From NCBI GenBank assembly GCA_903887375.1, contig CAISPN010000047.1, forward strand, positions 1-64,000: DNA of 64,000 nt. Reading direction: 5' to 3'. Below are positions 20,063 to 29,325 of this stretch, one piece after another; the first letter of the stretch is position 1; the number at the start of each line of letters is the position of its first letter. Both the position numbers and the translations under genes were made by a program. The notes under the pieces were generated by a model. It was not told where the DNA came from. It worked only from the letters and a program-made list of their open reading frames with translations, and did not search any database. The stretch is from an uncultured cyanobacterium (GTDB taxonomy: Bacteria; Cyanobacteriota; Cyanobacteriia; Cyanobacteriales; Microcystaceae).

Positions 20063-20764
20063 GTGAATCAACCGCCTAAATTATTGTTGGTCGATGACGA
20101 ACCTGGAATTCGTGAGTCAATTAAAGCCTATCTAGAGTTTGACAACGAATTTCAGGTCAAAGTAGCCAGTAATGTCAATGAAGCATTAGAGATATTACAA
20201 AAAGAAACTCCAGATCTTTTTATATCCGACATTATGATGCCGCAAGTTGATGGCTATCAGTTCCTTAAAAAAATTCGTGAAGATGGGCGTTTTAAAACAG
20301 TTCCCTTTATTTTCTTAACAGCTAGAGGAATGACCTCAGACCGTATTGCAGGATATCAGGCACACTGTGATGCCTATCTTTCTAAGCCATTTGAACCAGA
20401 AGAACTGAGAGTGATTATCAGCAATCTTCTAGAAAGAAGACAGGAAACCACTCAAGGAGATAGTGAGAGCGCCAAATTAGATGAAATACGTCAAGAAATC
20501 AAAGAGCTCAAAGAACAATTAGGACATGCAGGTAATTCCCATCTACAGGTGACCCCATCACCCCATAAGATTGACCTAACCCCTAGAGAACAGAGTATCC
20601 TAGAGCTAGTAGCCCAGGGACTTATGAATAAAGAAATTGCCGTTCGTTTAAATACCAGCGTGCGCAATGTTGAAAAATACGTTAGTCGTCTTTTTACTAA
20701 AACCGAAACCAACAGTAGAACTGAGCTAGTGCGTTTTGCTCTTAAACATGGACTTACCCAATAA
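20063..20764 (+). CDS. NarL-family response regulator (Rre1/Ycf29-like)
   Basis: The 233-residue protein has a receiver domain (about 1-125) with Asp11-Asp12, phospho-acceptor Asp56 in SDIMMPQVDG, and Lys108 in LSKPF. A short linker leads to a LuxR/NarL helix-turn-helix (about 170-232, LTPREQSILELVAQGLMNKE). The receiver sequence matches what I recall of the Rre1/Ycf29 regulator of cyanobacteria and red-algal plastids, which responds to heat and salt with the kinase Hik34. That link is from memory and no kinase gene is nearby. The start is GTG with AAGGA (20051-20055) upstream. The RDD protein gene follows 5 bp later. Confidence 0.85.
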   Translation: MNQPPKLLLVDDEPGIRESIKAYLEFDNEFQVKVASNVNEALEILQKETPDLFISDIMMPQVDGYQFLKKIREDGRFKTVPFIFLTARGMTSDRIAGYQAHCDAYLSKPFEPEELRVIISNLLERRQETTQGDSESAKLDEIRQEIKELKEQLGHAGNSHLQVTPSPHKIDLTPREQSILELVAQGLMNKEIAVRLNTSVRNVEKYVSRLFTKTETNSRTELVRFALKHGLTQ

Positions 20765-20769
20765 AGACA

Positions 20770-21312
20770 ATGACTCTTGATAGGACTCCCATTCGTTATT
20801 ATCCCAAAGTTTCAATTGAAAGAAGAATCTATGCTTTTTTAATTGACTTTGTTGTTGTCTGGCTATTGAGTTCTTTTATCGGCGATTGGTTGATACGCAC
20901 CATAATTTTTCTGAGTCTCTGGTGGGTTGCTCGGGTGATCGCCGCGCAAAAAAACCATGGACAAAGTCTAGGTCATTGGTCGATGGACATCAAGGTAATT
21001 GACCCTCGTTTTGATCGCACACCTGGTATGGTAGAGCTAAGCAAGAGAGAAGTAATTTTAGGTCTTGCTGCCCTATTGGCAATGTGGGGACTAGAAATAG
21101 GACTAGCCAATGGTTTATCGATGATTTTGCTACTTTCTCCTTTGATAGCCGATGGTGGAGTCGCCCTAGCTGATCCTGAATTTTATCAAGCCTTTCATGA
21201 TCGTATAGCTGGTACCATGGCAATCACTACTAAAAGAGGTTATTCTTTGGATTTGCGTCTTAGAAAATTATGGCTAGATACAAAGCGCAGATTACGAGAT
21301 CGTCAAAAGTAA
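20770..21312 (+). CDS. RDD family membrane protein
   Basis: The 180-residue protein begins with a basic stretch and the RDD signature (IERRIYAFLIDFVVVWLL: Arg and Asp residues in the first helix), then further helices around 45-60 and 95-125 and a basic C-terminal tail (about 155-180). RDD proteins are membrane proteins of mostly unknown role; some act as Na+/H+ antiporters. GQSLGHWSMDIKVID is the usual RDD loop. It lies 5 bp behind the response regulator and 20 bp before a YdcF gene, so the three may form an operon. No function is assigned. Confidence 0.78.
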   Translation: MTLDRTPIRYYPKVSIERRIYAFLIDFVVVWLLSSFIGDWLIRTIIFLSLWWVARVIAAQKNHGQSLGHWSMDIKVIDPRFDRTPGMVELSKREVILGLAALLAMWGLEIGLANGLSMILLLSPLIADGGVALADPEFYQAFHDRIAGTMAITTKRGYSLDLRLRKLWLDTKRRLRDRQK

Positions 21313-21332
21313 AAATCATCCCAATGTTTTAG

Positions 21333-21914
21333 ATGGATACCAAGCTAGATTCGCCATTATCCTTACGTAAAAAGAAATCAGTTCTGGGGCTTTTAGCTAT
21401 AAGTCCTTTGCTGATTTTATTTTGCTGGTGCGGAGCAAGGGCAATCAAGGCAAGGATAAGTAGACCACAGATTATTTTTGTTCTAGGTGGTGATCAACAA
21501 AGAGAAAAAGATGCCGCCCAATTAGCTCTATATAACCCTGATTTGCCAATTTGGGTATCTTCAGGTAGCCCTGGTAATTATGTCAGGAAAATATTTCGCC
21601 ATGCCGGTGTCAATCTCAATAGATTACATCTAGATAATCAAGCAGAAGATACTTTAGAGAACTTTACAACTTTGGTAGACCAGTTTAAAGCAAGAAAAAT
21701 CAACAATGTCTATTTAGTAACCTCAAGTTCACATATGACCAGAGCCTATTTGATTGGAGAGATAGTATTTGGCAGTAGAGGTATTGTAATGAGGCCAGTG
21801 TTTGTACAAACAAATGACAAAGGTGACTATCCAATTAAATCAATCAGAGATGTGCTCAGAGCAATTTGGTGGTTATCTACTGGTTCAACTGGACATAGAT
21901 GGTTTAAAACTTGA
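21333..21914 (+). CDS. YdcF/SanA-like (DUF218) membrane-anchored protein
   Basis: A 193-residue protein with one N-terminal membrane helix (about 15-35) and a DUF218 domain: IIFVLGGDQQREKDAAQLA, IWVSSGSPG, AEDTLENFTTLVD and LVTSSSHMTRAYL contain the conserved acidic, Thr and Ser-x-H-x-x-R positions of YdcF/SanA. SanA and ElyC relatives affect envelope integrity and undecaprenyl carrier use in enterobacteria. Here the role is not known. It ends 42 bp before tRNA-Arg on the same strand. The assignment to the family is firm and the function open. Confidence 0.82.
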   Translation: MDTKLDSPLSLRKKKSVLGLLAISPLLILFCWCGARAIKARISRPQIIFVLGGDQQREKDAAQLALYNPDLPIWVSSGSPGNYVRKIFRHAGVNLNRLHLDNQAEDTLENFTTLVDQFKARKINNVYLVTSSSHMTRAYLIGEIVFGSRGIVMRPVFVQTNDKGDYPIKSIRDVLRAIWWLSTGSTGHRWFKT

Positions 21915-21956
21915 CATTAGTGAGCAGCTCATGAGATTATCAAGAATACCCATTTT

Positions 21957-22029
21957 GGGGATGTAGCTCAGAGGATAGAGCAACCGCCTTCTAAGCGGTC
22001 GGCCATTGGTTCGAATCCAATCATCCCCG
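21957..22029 (+). tRNA. tRNA-Arg (anticodon UCU)
   Basis: A complete 73-nt cloverleaf: acceptor GGGGATG/CATCCCC, D arm GCTC/GAGC, anticodon stem ACCGC/GCGGT with loop CTTCTAA, T arm ATTGG/CCAAT with TTCGAAT, discriminator G. The anticodon TCT reads AGA/AGG. CCA is not encoded. The 3' acceptor strand overlaps the end of aroH on the other strand by 9 bp. Confidence 0.96.
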
Positions 22030-22419
22030 TTGTAATTCCATTTGAGAAAGATCCAGATCCAGATCAGGTCTAAGAACCCTGGCGCCTCTAAGATAGGTAT
22101 GATGGATTTGGTTTTGATTTTTGAGAGTATTGACATAGAGCAAAACCCTAATACAATGATCCAAACTGCCTTCTACATACATCTGCTGAACATCAAGCAA
22201 AGGAATATTGGACCAATTGAGGCGTTCACGCGCTATCGAGGCCGGATATAGAGCATCAAGATCTCTAGTGACGGTAAAAATCACACTGATAATATCATCA
22301 GATTCGAGTTGATTGTGGTGCTCGAGAGCATCTAGCAGTTCTGTAACCACCAGGGTGATGGAATCTACTGTATTTTCCGATGCTGTGGTTGCTCCACGAA
22401 TTGCCCGCACTTTCCACAT
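22021..22419 (-). CDS. aroH: Chorismate mutase, AroH class
   Basis: This 132-residue enzyme converts chorismate to prephenate for phenylalanine and tyrosine. The AroH-type (Bacillus subtilis-like) trimeric fold is shown by the N-terminal VRAIRGATTA, FTVTRDLDALYPA, ARE and the C-terminal VLLYVNT and TYLRGARVLRPDL segments, with active-site arginines present. The stop codon and last two codons lie within the acceptor strand of tRNA-Arg on the opposite strand. A purine-rich AAGGAGG lies about 12 nt before the ATG, a little far. sppA ends 67 bp upstream on the same strand. Confidence 0.92.
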   Translation of the reverse strand: MWKVRAIRGATTASENTVDSITLVVTELLDALEHHNQLESDDIISVIFTVTRDLDALYPASIARERLNWSNIPLLDVQQMYVEGSLDHCIRVLLYVNTLKNQNQIHHTYLRGARVLRPDLDLDLSQMELQRG

Positions 22420-22486
22420 TGGCTATAATGTCCTCCTTTGCTGTTGGTTCCCACTCATTGTATGACTGTGACTCTTAAATCTTAGT

Positions 22487-23287
22487 TCAACAACTGTAGA
22501 ACCAAAGAGGTTGACCGCTAGTCATTAATTCAAAGGTGAGCAGTTCCAAACTCCCTCCCCTTAAGGGTAGCAGTTTTTTAAGGAAAGGTTTCGGTTCCTC
22601 AATGTTGTAACATTTCGTTTTGTTTGGATCTAATCCGACTAATTTGGCAGCCAAAATTCTGGCATCTTCTTCAGTACCTAAACTATCAACCACGCCTAAT
22701 GAGAGAGCCTGCTCTCCTGTGAAAATCCGTCCATCAGCAAAACTTTTGACAGTTTCTACAGGAATATTGCGGCTATGAGATACCGTCTGAACAAACTGAT
22801 TATAAGTACTATCAATCAATTGTTGGAGAATATCTTCTTCTTCGGGGGTTAATTGACGATCAAAAGAGAGAATATCTTTATAGGGACCAGATTTGATCAC
22901 CTTGAAAGAAACACCAATTTTTTCGAGAAGTCTTTCTAGATTGTTGCCACGTAAAATGACTCCAATGCTACCTGTGATGGTCCCAGGATTGGCTACGATA
23001 TGATCGGCGCCCATGGCAATATAAATCCCGCCAGAAGCTGAGATATTGCCAAAGCTAGCGATGATTTTGGTTTTTTCTCTCAAGCGCATCAAAGCTGAGT
23101 AGATTTCTTGTGAATCTCCAACTGTTCCCCCAGGAGAGTCAATACGTAAAAGCAGGACTGGGAATTTTCTCTGCTCTACAAAATCAAGAGCCTTGAGTAC
23201 TCTTTTGCGAGTTTCAGAGAAGATTGGCCCACTAACTTCGAGACGGGCTATTTGCTTGCTTGTTTTTGGTCTAAATGGCCAGATCAT
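22487..23287 (-). CDS. sppA: Signal peptide peptidase SppA (S49 serine protease)
   Basis: A 266-residue, single-domain SppA (36K type). Catalytic Ser85 lies in NISASGGIYIA and Lys137 in KSGPYKD, giving the Ser-Lys dyad. LRIDSPGGTV and GSIGVI are the other conserved loops. It digests cleaved signal peptides or damaged membrane proteins. Unlike many homologues it has no obvious N-terminal membrane anchor, only a hydrophobic patch of a few residues. It starts 6 bp after the topA stop codon, so topA and sppA form an operon. Cyanobacteria usually have a second, longer SppA, which is not seen here. Confidence 0.9.
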   Translation of the reverse strand: MIWPFRPKTSKQIARLEVSGPIFSETRKRVLKALDFVEQRKFPVLLLRIDSPGGTVGDSQEIYSALMRLREKTKIIASFGNISASGGIYIAMGADHIVANPGTITGSIGVILRGNNLERLLEKIGVSFKVIKSGPYKDILSFDRQLTPEEEDILQQLIDSTYNQFVQTVSHSRNIPVETVKSFADGRIFTGEQALSLGVVDSLGTEEDARILAAKLVGLDPNKTKCYNIEEPKPFLKKLLPLRGGSLELLTFELMTSGQPLWFYSC

Positions 23288-23293
23288 TAGTTT

Positions 23294-25903
23294 TTATTTG
23301 GTAGTTGTTTTGGAGCGCTTGGAAGATGTTTTTTTACCAGAATTGCTCTTTGGTACTTTAGCTGCTAGTAGTGAGAGAGCTTTTTCTAAGGTTATTGTAT
23401 CTATAGTTTCTCCTTCAGGCAGTCCGACATTGGTCTTATTGTGTTTGATATAGATACCATAAGGACCTTCATAGACCCCAATAGATAAATTATCACTAGG
23501 ATGGTTGCCCAGCTCTTTAAGGGGGGGTTTAGCAGCTCTATTTCTAGTTCCGCGCGCTTCTTTGGGAGTTGCCAAAATTTCTAAGGCTCTCTCTAAGTCT
23601 ATAGTCAGGACATTGTCGTCTTTTTTGAGTGAGCGGTACTCTTTGGCATTTGTTCCTTGATCGTGGAGGATGTAGGGTCCATAGGGACCAAGGCTAGCTT
23701 TTATAGTTCCTCCTGTTTCGGGGTGCTGACCAAGTACTCTAGGCAAATCCAACAGCCCAACAGCGATTTCCAAGGTTACCTCTTCCGGCTTGATCGTCTT
23801 GGGTATAGGCGCTCTTTTTGGTTTTTTCTTGCCTTCTTCGGGGATTTCACCTAATTGGAGATAGGGTCCATAAGGGCCTACCATTAAGAAAATAGGTTGA
23901 TTAATAGTTGGATGAACTCCCAGTTGCTCGGGACCTTCTGCTTTCTGTCGCAGGAGAAGTTCAAGCTGCTCAATGGCTAAATCTGCAGGGGCAACATCAG
24001 GTGGAATAGAAACTGGGATGGTTTGTTCTCCTTTTTTCACTTCAACATAGGGACCAAATCTACTGATTTTGATCACATTTTCGAAATTCTGCAAAGGAAT
24101 AGCTCTAGCTATACCAGGATCTATATTTTGTTCACCTTGTTTAACCTGTTGAACCAATCCACTTTCACCTAGATAAAACTTCTCCAGATAGGGGAGCCAT
24201 TTAGCATCACCAGTGGCAATTTCATCTAGAGTCTGTTCCATTTTGGAAGTGAAGGCTGTATCGACTAGATCAGGGAAGTTAGATTCTAAAAGTCCAACTA
24301 CGGCAAAGGCAGTAAAGGTGGGAATCAAGGTCTTGTTGCGCATTTGCGCATAACCTCTATCTATAATAGTACTAATGATGGTTGCATAAGTACTTGGCCT
24401 GCCTATTCCCTCGGATTCTAAAGTTTTAACCAGAGATGCTTCGCTATAGCGCCCAGGTGGTTGGGTTTGATGGCCTATAGCTTCTAATTGGCGGCAGTTA
24501 GGATGATCTCCTTTGGCTAGGGCGGGTAAAATTACTTCTTGGTTGTCCAGGGCTGCTTCAGGATCGTCAGAGCCTTCGACATAGGCCCGGAAAAAGCCTG
24601 CAAATTCAATTGTTTTCCCAGAAGAGCGAAAGATAGCATTTTCTACTGCAAAAGAAACCGAAAGTTGCGTCAATCGGGCATCAGCCATCTGGGAGGCAAC
24701 TGTTCTTTTCCAAATTAGCTCATAGAGAGATGCTTCTACTCCAGTGAGATCGGTTTCCTTGGGCAGTCGAAAAGTACTGCCAGCAGGTCTGATTGCTTCA
24801 TGAGCTTCTTGGGCTCCTTTACTTTTGGTTGTATATTGGCGAGGTTGTGGAGAGAGATAATTTTTGCCATACATCTGCTCAATACAACTGCGAGCGGCGC
24901 TAATTGCCTCTGAGGAGAGATGGACTGAATCAGTCCTCATGTAAGTTATATAACCGCGTTCATAGAGATTTTGAGCAGTACGCATGGTATCTCTAGCTGA
25001 GAGGTTAAGCTTGCGGTTAGCTTCTTGCTGCAGGGTAGAGGTTGTAAAAGGTGGAGAGGGTTTGCGGATATTTGGTTTTTCTTCACGATCACTGACGGTC
25101 CATTGTTTAGACTGTAAGCTTTCTTTGAGTTTGTCCGCTTCTAGCTGATCTAGCAGTATGATATTTTTGCTCTTGGTTAATTTCCCGGTATTGGGGTCAA
25201 AGTCAGCTCCAGTTGCTACCTTTTGTCCATCTAGGCTGAATAATTTGGCTTCAAAATTTATCTTGTCTTTTTCCAAATTTGCCTTGAGATCCCAATAGCT
25301 CGCTTCGACAAAAGCGCGGCGCTCCCTTTCTCTTTGTACCAACAAGCGGACTGCTACAGACTGCACTCTTCCAGCAGAAAGAGCAGGGGCGATCTTTTTC
25401 CAAAGTAATGGTGAGAGAGTATAGCCTACCAGACGATCTAAAATTCTTCTGGTTTCTTGAGCATGTACTAAATCTAGATCGATATTGCGGCAATTTTCTA
25501 AGGCTTTGCCTATGGCTTCTCTGGTGATTTCGTGAAAGACCATCCGTTTAATAGGAACTTTGGGCTTGAGCAGTTGAGCTAAATGCCAGCTGATACTCTC
25601 GCCTTCACGATCTTCATCAGTAGCCAGAATCAACTCATCTACTCCCTTGAGGGCACTTTTGAGCTCTTTGACTACTTTTTCTTTGGATTTGGGAATGACA
25701 TAGAGCGGTTCAAAGTCATTATCTACATTGACTCCTAAATTGGCCCATTCCCGATTCTTGTATTCAGGCGGTACCTCTTCAGCAGAGCCGGGCAAGTCCC
25801 TGATATGTCCCATGGATGCTTCCACCCTATAGTCTTTGGGAAGATAGTTGCGGATTGTCCTAGCTTTAGTTGGAGACTCGACAATGACTAATTTTGACAT
25901 CAC
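23294..25903 (-). CDS. topA: DNA topoisomerase I TopA
   Basis: An 869-residue type IA topoisomerase that relaxes negative supercoils. It has a Toprim domain ([19 protein letters not shown]), the active-site Tyr321 in [10 protein letters not shown], and at the C-terminus at least four GPYGPY-type repeats (about 600-840) instead of zinc fingers, as is usual in cyanobacteria. The last 20 residues are Lys/Ser/Thr-rich and probably bind DNA. The gene encodes two Met codons at its start and either may be used. A 13-bp perfect palindrome lies 24 bp upstream of the start codon. sppA follows by 6 bp. Confidence 0.96.
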   Translation of the reverse strand: MMSKLVIVESPTKARTIRNYLPKDYRVEASMGHIRDLPGSAEEVPPEYKNREWANLGVNVDNDFEPLYVIPKSKEKVVKELKSALKGVDELILATDEDREGESISWHLAQLLKPKVPIKRMVFHEITREAIGKALENCRNIDLDLVHAQETRRILDRLVGYTLSPLLWKKIAPALSAGRVQSVAVRLLVQRERERRAFVEASYWDLKANLEKDKINFEAKLFSLDGQKVATGADFDPNTGKLTKSKNIILLDQLEADKLKESLQSKQWTVSDREEKPNIRKPSPPFTTSTLQQEANRKLNLSARDTMRTAQNLYERGYITYMRTDSVHLSSEAISAARSCIEQMYGKNYLSPQPRQYTTKSKGAQEAHEAIRPAGSTFRLPKETDLTGVEASLYELIWKRTVASQMADARLTQLSVSFAVENAIFRSSGKTIEFAGFFRAYVEGSDDPEAALDNQEVILPALAKGDHPNCRQLEAIGHQTQPPGRYSEASLVKTLESEGIGRPSTYATIISTIIDRGYAQMRNKTLIPTFTAFAVVGLLESNFPDLVDTAFTSKMEQTLDEIATGDAKWLPYLEKFYLGESGLVQQVKQGEQNIDPGIARAIPLQNFENVIKISRFGPYVEVKKGEQTIPVSIPPDVAPADLAIEQLELLLRQKAEGPEQLGVHPTINQPIFLMVGPYGPYLQLGEIPEEGKKKPKRAPIPKTIKPEEVTLEIAVGLLDLPRVLGQHPETGGTIKASLGPYGPYILHDQGTNAKEYRSLKKDDNVLTIDLERALEILATPKEARGTRNRAAKPPLKELGNHPSDNLSIGVYEGPYGIYIKHNKTNVGLPEGETIDTITLEKALSLLAAKVPKSNSGKKTSSKRSKTTTK

Positions 25904-25926
25904 TCTTGACCTTGAAATATACTATT

Positions 25927-25939
25927 TAGGTATTACCTA
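25927..25939. promoter_or_regulatory. Palindrome upstream of topA (possible operator)
   Basis: TAGGTA-T-TACCTA is a perfect 13-bp palindrome 24-36 bp upstream of the topA start codon, in the 199-bp divergent gap with ndhB. Size and position suit a repressor or supercoiling-responsive site, but I know no factor for it. Confidence 0.35.
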
Positions 25940-26102
25940 CAAAGAGCTTGAGCAAATTTTTCACTCTTCTCTTACTATTTAACGATGATAAAGAGGAAAT
26001 TACCCAATTTGTCAAATGTTTTATTTGAAAAATTGATGTAGAGATCCCTCTTCCTAGTCTAGTATTGTTAAAGATTGAGCGTTTAAAGTCTTATTACAAG
26101 TT

Positions 26103-27644
26103 ATGGATTTTTCAAGTAACATTGCGAGTCAACTTAACGCTGGGACAATTGCACCAGAGGGAATTGTCATAGTCACCCTACTTTTGGTTCTAGTAGGAGA
26201 TCTTTTAGGAGGGAGACAATTTTCCAGCAAATTTCTTCCCTATTTGGCTATTTCGGGTTTGCTTTTATCTATAGGAGCACTCTGTTTGGGCTGGAACCGA
26301 AGCGAGACTATCTCCTTTCTCGGCTCATTTGAATCAGATAATCTGAGTATAATCTTCCGCTCGATTATCGCACTTTCAGCGGTAGTTACCATCTTGATGT
26401 CAATTCGCTATGTCGAGCAAACAGGCACTGCTTTGGCTGAGTTTATTGCTATTTTACTCACGGCGACTGTAGGCGGTATGTTCCTCTCCGGCGCCAATGA
26501 GCTATCGATGATTTTCATTTCTTTAGAGATGCTCAGTATCTCTTCATACCTGATGACAGGCTATATGAAAAGAGATTCGCGCTCTAATGAGGCTGCCTTG
26601 AAATATCTTTTGATTGGGGCTTCTAGCTCAGCTATTTTTCTCTATGGCGTATCTTTACTCTATGGATTATCTGGTGGTGAAACTAATTTGCATTCAATTG
26701 CCAACAAGATAGTCTTGACTGATTCTGCTAGTTCTTTAGGATTAGTAATCTCTTTGGTTTTTGTAATTGCCGGGATTGCTTTTAAGATATCTGCTGTACC
26801 ATTTCACCAATGGACTCCCGATGTCTATGAAGGTTCACCAACTCCAGTGGTTGCCTTTTTATCAGTTGGTTCTAAAGCTGCAGGATTTGCCTTGGCAATT
26901 CGCCTATTGGTAACTGCCTTTGGTTCACTCTCCGAACAGTGGCATTTTGTCTTTACTGCTCTGGCTATTTTGAGTATGGTTCTGGGCAATGTGGTCGCTC
27001 TTGCCCAAACTAGTATGAAAAGGATGTTGGCCTACTCATCTATTGCACAAGCTGGTTTTGTGATGATTGGTTTGATTGCCAATAGTGATGCTGGTTATTC
27101 CAGTATGATTTTTTATCTGTTGGTTTATCTGTTCATGAACCTAGGGGCTTTTACTTGTATTATTCTATTTTCCCTGCGCACTGGTACAGACCAGATTAGT
27201 GAATATGCCGGGCTTTACCAAAAAGATCCTCTCTTAACTCTGGGATTGAGTATCTGTTTGCTCTCTTTAGGTGGTATTCCACCTCTGGCGGGCTTTTTTG
27301 GCAAGATATATCTTTTCTGGGCAGGTTGGCAGGCAGGGCTTTATGGTTTGGTTTTGCTCGGACTAGTAACCAGTGTTATCTCCATCTATTACTATATTCG
27401 TGTAGTAAAAATGATGGTAGTCAAAGAACCTCAAGAAATGTCCGAAGTGGTCAAAAATTATCCAGAGATTCGTTGGAACCTCAATGGGATGCGTCCTCTC
27501 CAAGTAGGATTGGTTCTTTCTTTGATTGCTACTACCCTAGCGGGGATTCTTTCTAATCCTCTGTTTTCTCTGGCTAATGATTCTGTTACCAGTACTTCAA
27601 TTTTGCAATCTGCCAAGCCAGTTCCACAAATATCCCTCAAATAA
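26103..27644 (+). CDS. ndhB: NAD(P)H-quinone oxidoreductase subunit 2 (NdhB)
   Basis: The 513-residue, about 14-helix membrane protein belongs to the antiporter-like NuoN/NdhB family. Key segments are [41 protein letters not shown] and [16 protein letters not shown], which carry the lysines and glutamate of the proton channel. In cyanobacteria NdhB is a membrane-arm subunit of all NDH-1 complexes, serving cyclic electron flow, respiration and CO2 uptake. A strong hairpin terminator follows 8 bp after the stop codon. The start is an ATG after an AT-rich leader; a weak TTGATG-N16-TAGTCT pair lies about 45-70 bp upstream. Confidence 0.96.
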   Translation: MDFSSNIASQLNAGTIAPEGIVIVTLLLVLVGDLLGGRQFSSKFLPYLAISGLLLSIGALCLGWNRSETISFLGSFESDNLSIIFRSIIALSAVVTILMSIRYVEQTGTALAEFIAILLTATVGGMFLSGANELSMIFISLEMLSISSYLMTGYMKRDSRSNEAALKYLLIGASSSAIFLYGVSLLYGLSGGETNLHSIANKIVLTDSASSLGLVISLVFVIAGIAFKISAVPFHQWTPDVYEGSPTPVVAFLSVGSKAAGFALAIRLLVTAFGSLSEQWHFVFTALAILSMVLGNVVALAQTSMKRMLAYSSIAQAGFVMIGLIANSDAGYSSMIFYLLVYLFMNLGAFTCIILFSLRTGTDQISEYAGLYQKDPLLTLGLSICLLSLGGIPPLAGFFGKIYLFWAGWQAGLYGLVLLGLVTSVISIYYYIRVVKMMVVKEPQEMSEVVKNYPEIRWNLNGMRPLQVGLVLSLIATTLAGILSNPLFSLANDSVTSTSILQSAKPVPQISLK

Positions 27645-27651
27645 AAAACCT

Positions 27652-27692
27652 AAAAGCCTACATTTAACCAAATAGCTATGTAGGCTTTTTTT
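27652..27692 (+). terminator. Intrinsic terminator of ndhB
   Basis: A 12-bp perfect stem (arms 27652-27663 and 27678-27689) with a 14-nt loop is followed by a run of T. The stem begins with A and ends with T, so it could work in both directions. It ends only 6 bp before the proC start codon. Confidence 0.85.
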
Positions 27693-27698
27693 AAGATA

Positions 27699-28496
27699 AT
27701 GACAAATCCTAAACTAGGTATTATTGGTGCTGGGGTGATGGCTGAGGCTATCTTCTCTAGATTAATTAGCGTTGGTCTCTATAGCGCTCCAGAAATCATC
27801 CTCAGCGATCCACAACAATCTCGTAGAATTTATCTACAAGAAAAATATAAAGTACAAACAACTAACGATAATCAACAAGTAGCTGATGTTCAAGATGTTG
27901 TGATTCTCGCTATTAAGCCACAAATCTTGGCTCAACTTGAACCTCTGAATATTAAAGCCAATTTGCTGATCTCCATCCTTGCCGGGATTTCTCTTGAGCG
28001 GTTAACAAGTATTTTTCCTAATCAAGCAATAGTCAGAGCTATGCCCAATACGCCTGCTACAGTTGGCGCTGCTATGACTGCTATTTCTCCAGCAACAGGT
28101 GTAGAATCTGAGCAAATCGAGCTAGTCCAAAGAATTTTTGCAGCTATTGGTCAAGTAGTTGAGTTACCAGAGAGCTCAATTGATGCGGTGACTGGCCTAT
28201 CTGGTTCAGGCCCTGCCTATGTGGCAATTATGGTTGAAGCTTTAGCTGATGGTGGAGTAGCTTCAGGCTTGCCACGTCCTATCGCTATGCAATTGGCTAT
28301 TCAAACTGTTTTGGGAACTGCCCAACTGTTGCAAAATAATAAAATCCACCCAGCTATCCTCAAAGATCAAGTGACCAGTCCAGGTGGTACTACTATTGCA
28401 GGAGTCAGAGCTCTAGAAAATGGAGGCTTTAGAGCAACGGTAATTGAAGCTGTTTTAGCTTCCTACCACCGCTCCCAAGAGCTTGGCAAGCAATGA
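27699..28496 (+). CDS. proC: Pyrroline-5-carboxylate reductase ProC
   Basis: ProC performs the last step of proline synthesis using NAD(P)H. The 265-residue sequence has the N-terminal dinucleotide fold LGIIGAGVMAEAIF, VILAIKPQ, the central VRAMPNTPATVGAAMTA and the C-terminal signature TGLSGSGPAYVA followed by DQVTSPGGTTIAGV. Length is typical. The start codon lies 6 bp after the T-run of the ndhB terminator, leaving almost no leader and no Shine-Dalgarno. Its transcript must therefore begin inside the terminator region, inside ndhB, or come from read-through. Confidence 0.95.
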   Translation: MTNPKLGIIGAGVMAEAIFSRLISVGLYSAPEIILSDPQQSRRIYLQEKYKVQTTNDNQQVADVQDVVILAIKPQILAQLEPLNIKANLLISILAGISLERLTSIFPNQAIVRAMPNTPATVGAAMTAISPATGVESEQIELVQRIFAAIGQVVELPESSIDAVTGLSGSGPAYVAIMVEALADGGVASGLPRPIAMQLAIQTVLGTAQLLQNNKIHPAILKDQVTSPGGTTIAGVRALENGGFRATVIEAVLASYHRSQELGKQ

Positions 28497-28516
28497 GCCA
28501 CCCTGCATAGGATTAA

Positions 28517-29251
28517 CTAATTTTGAAGAGGTGATTTAACTGGGTTATCTATGTTGGTTTTGGGAATAGTAGGAGTAGACGGTAGCTCAGGAGATGAATT
28601 AATGAGCGGAACAGAACTTCTAACAGGGTTGGGTGTAATTCCCTGGCGGTTTACGGGATTTCCGTAGGATGGAGTTGGAGAAGGTAGAATGCTTTTTTCT
28701 GGTTTGGGGGTTTGATTATAGCTTGAAGGAGAGGGGACTATACTTTTTTCTGGTTTGGGAAGCTGATGAGTTACAGGAGCTGGATTAGCTTTACGATAGG
28801 TTGGCTCTGGTTTATATCTGTTGATGTTGGGTTTGGGAGTTGATTGTCTTGGAACGGTCCTAGGTTTAGGTTGAGTAGCTTTAGGTTTAGTAGCTTTAGG
28901 TTGAGTAGCCTTAGGTTTTGTAGCCTTAGGTTTTGTAGCCTTAGGTTTTGTAGCTTTAGGCTTAGTAGCTTTAGGCTTAGTAGCTTTAGCTTTAGTAGCT
29001 TTTTTCGGTTTGGCTTTAGCTTTAGTAGCTTTAGGCTTAGTAGCTTTAGCTTTAGTAGCTTTTTTCGGTTTGGCTTTAGCTTTAGTAGCTTTTTTAGGTT
29101 TAGTAGCAGTAGTAGCCTTTTTAGATTTAGCAACTAAAACCTGTTCTGGCTCTTTGGTTTTGGGAGCTATGTTTCCTGCGCTGTTACTGGAAAATGCAGG
29201 TAAAGAGAAAAAAGTACTAGTAACAAGTAGAGAAAGAAGAGCTCGTTTCAC
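28517..29251 (-). CDS. Exported lysine/alanine/proline-rich repeat protein
   Basis: A 244-residue protein with a signal peptide (hydrophobic residues 5-20, FSSNSAG cleavage region). A strongly basic repeat zone (about residues 43-135) is made of KPKAT, KAKAT and KPKKAT units, and a Pro/Ser-rich tail contains two PKPEKSI-PSP copies. The zone looks like histone H1 or PK-rich tails, but the signal peptide places it outside the cytoplasm. It may bind acidic polysaccharide or the cell wall; this is inference. No catalytic domain is present. It is convergent with proC. The DNA shows a perfect 60-bp tandem duplication. Confidence 0.65.
   Translation of the reverse strand: MKRALLSLLVTSTFFSLPAFSSNSAGNIAPKTKEPEQVLVAKSKKATTATKPKKATKAKAKPKKATKAKATKPKATKAKAKPKKATKAKATKPKATKPKATKPKATKPKATKPKATQPKATKPKATQPKPRTVPRQSTPKPNINRYKPEPTYRKANPAPVTHQLPKPEKSIVPSPSSYNQTPKPEKSILPSPTPSYGNPVNRQGITPNPVRSSVPLINSSPELPSTPTIPKTNIDNPVKSPLQN
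28860..29130. repeat. Degenerate 15-bp repeats with a perfect 60-bp tandem duplication
   Basis: The repeat zone of the lysine-rich gene is built from 15-bp units (five codons, KPKAT). Within it 28971-29030 and 29031-29090 are identical over 60 bp (20 codons). Such arrays expand and contract by slippage, so repeat number should vary between strains. Confidence 0.9.
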
Positions 29252-29325
29252 TGTAGGCCTCGAAATATTATCTCTTGGTAATCATAAATAATATTAAAAC
29301 AGTTTAGTCCGAAGTTATAACAGAA

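Noticed and set aside
28771-29137. Long open frames of Leu/Lys or Ser/Phe repeats in other frames of the lysine-rich gene
   Set aside because: They are by-products of the 15-bp repeat. Only the KPKAT frame has a signal peptide and a non-repeat N- and C-terminus.
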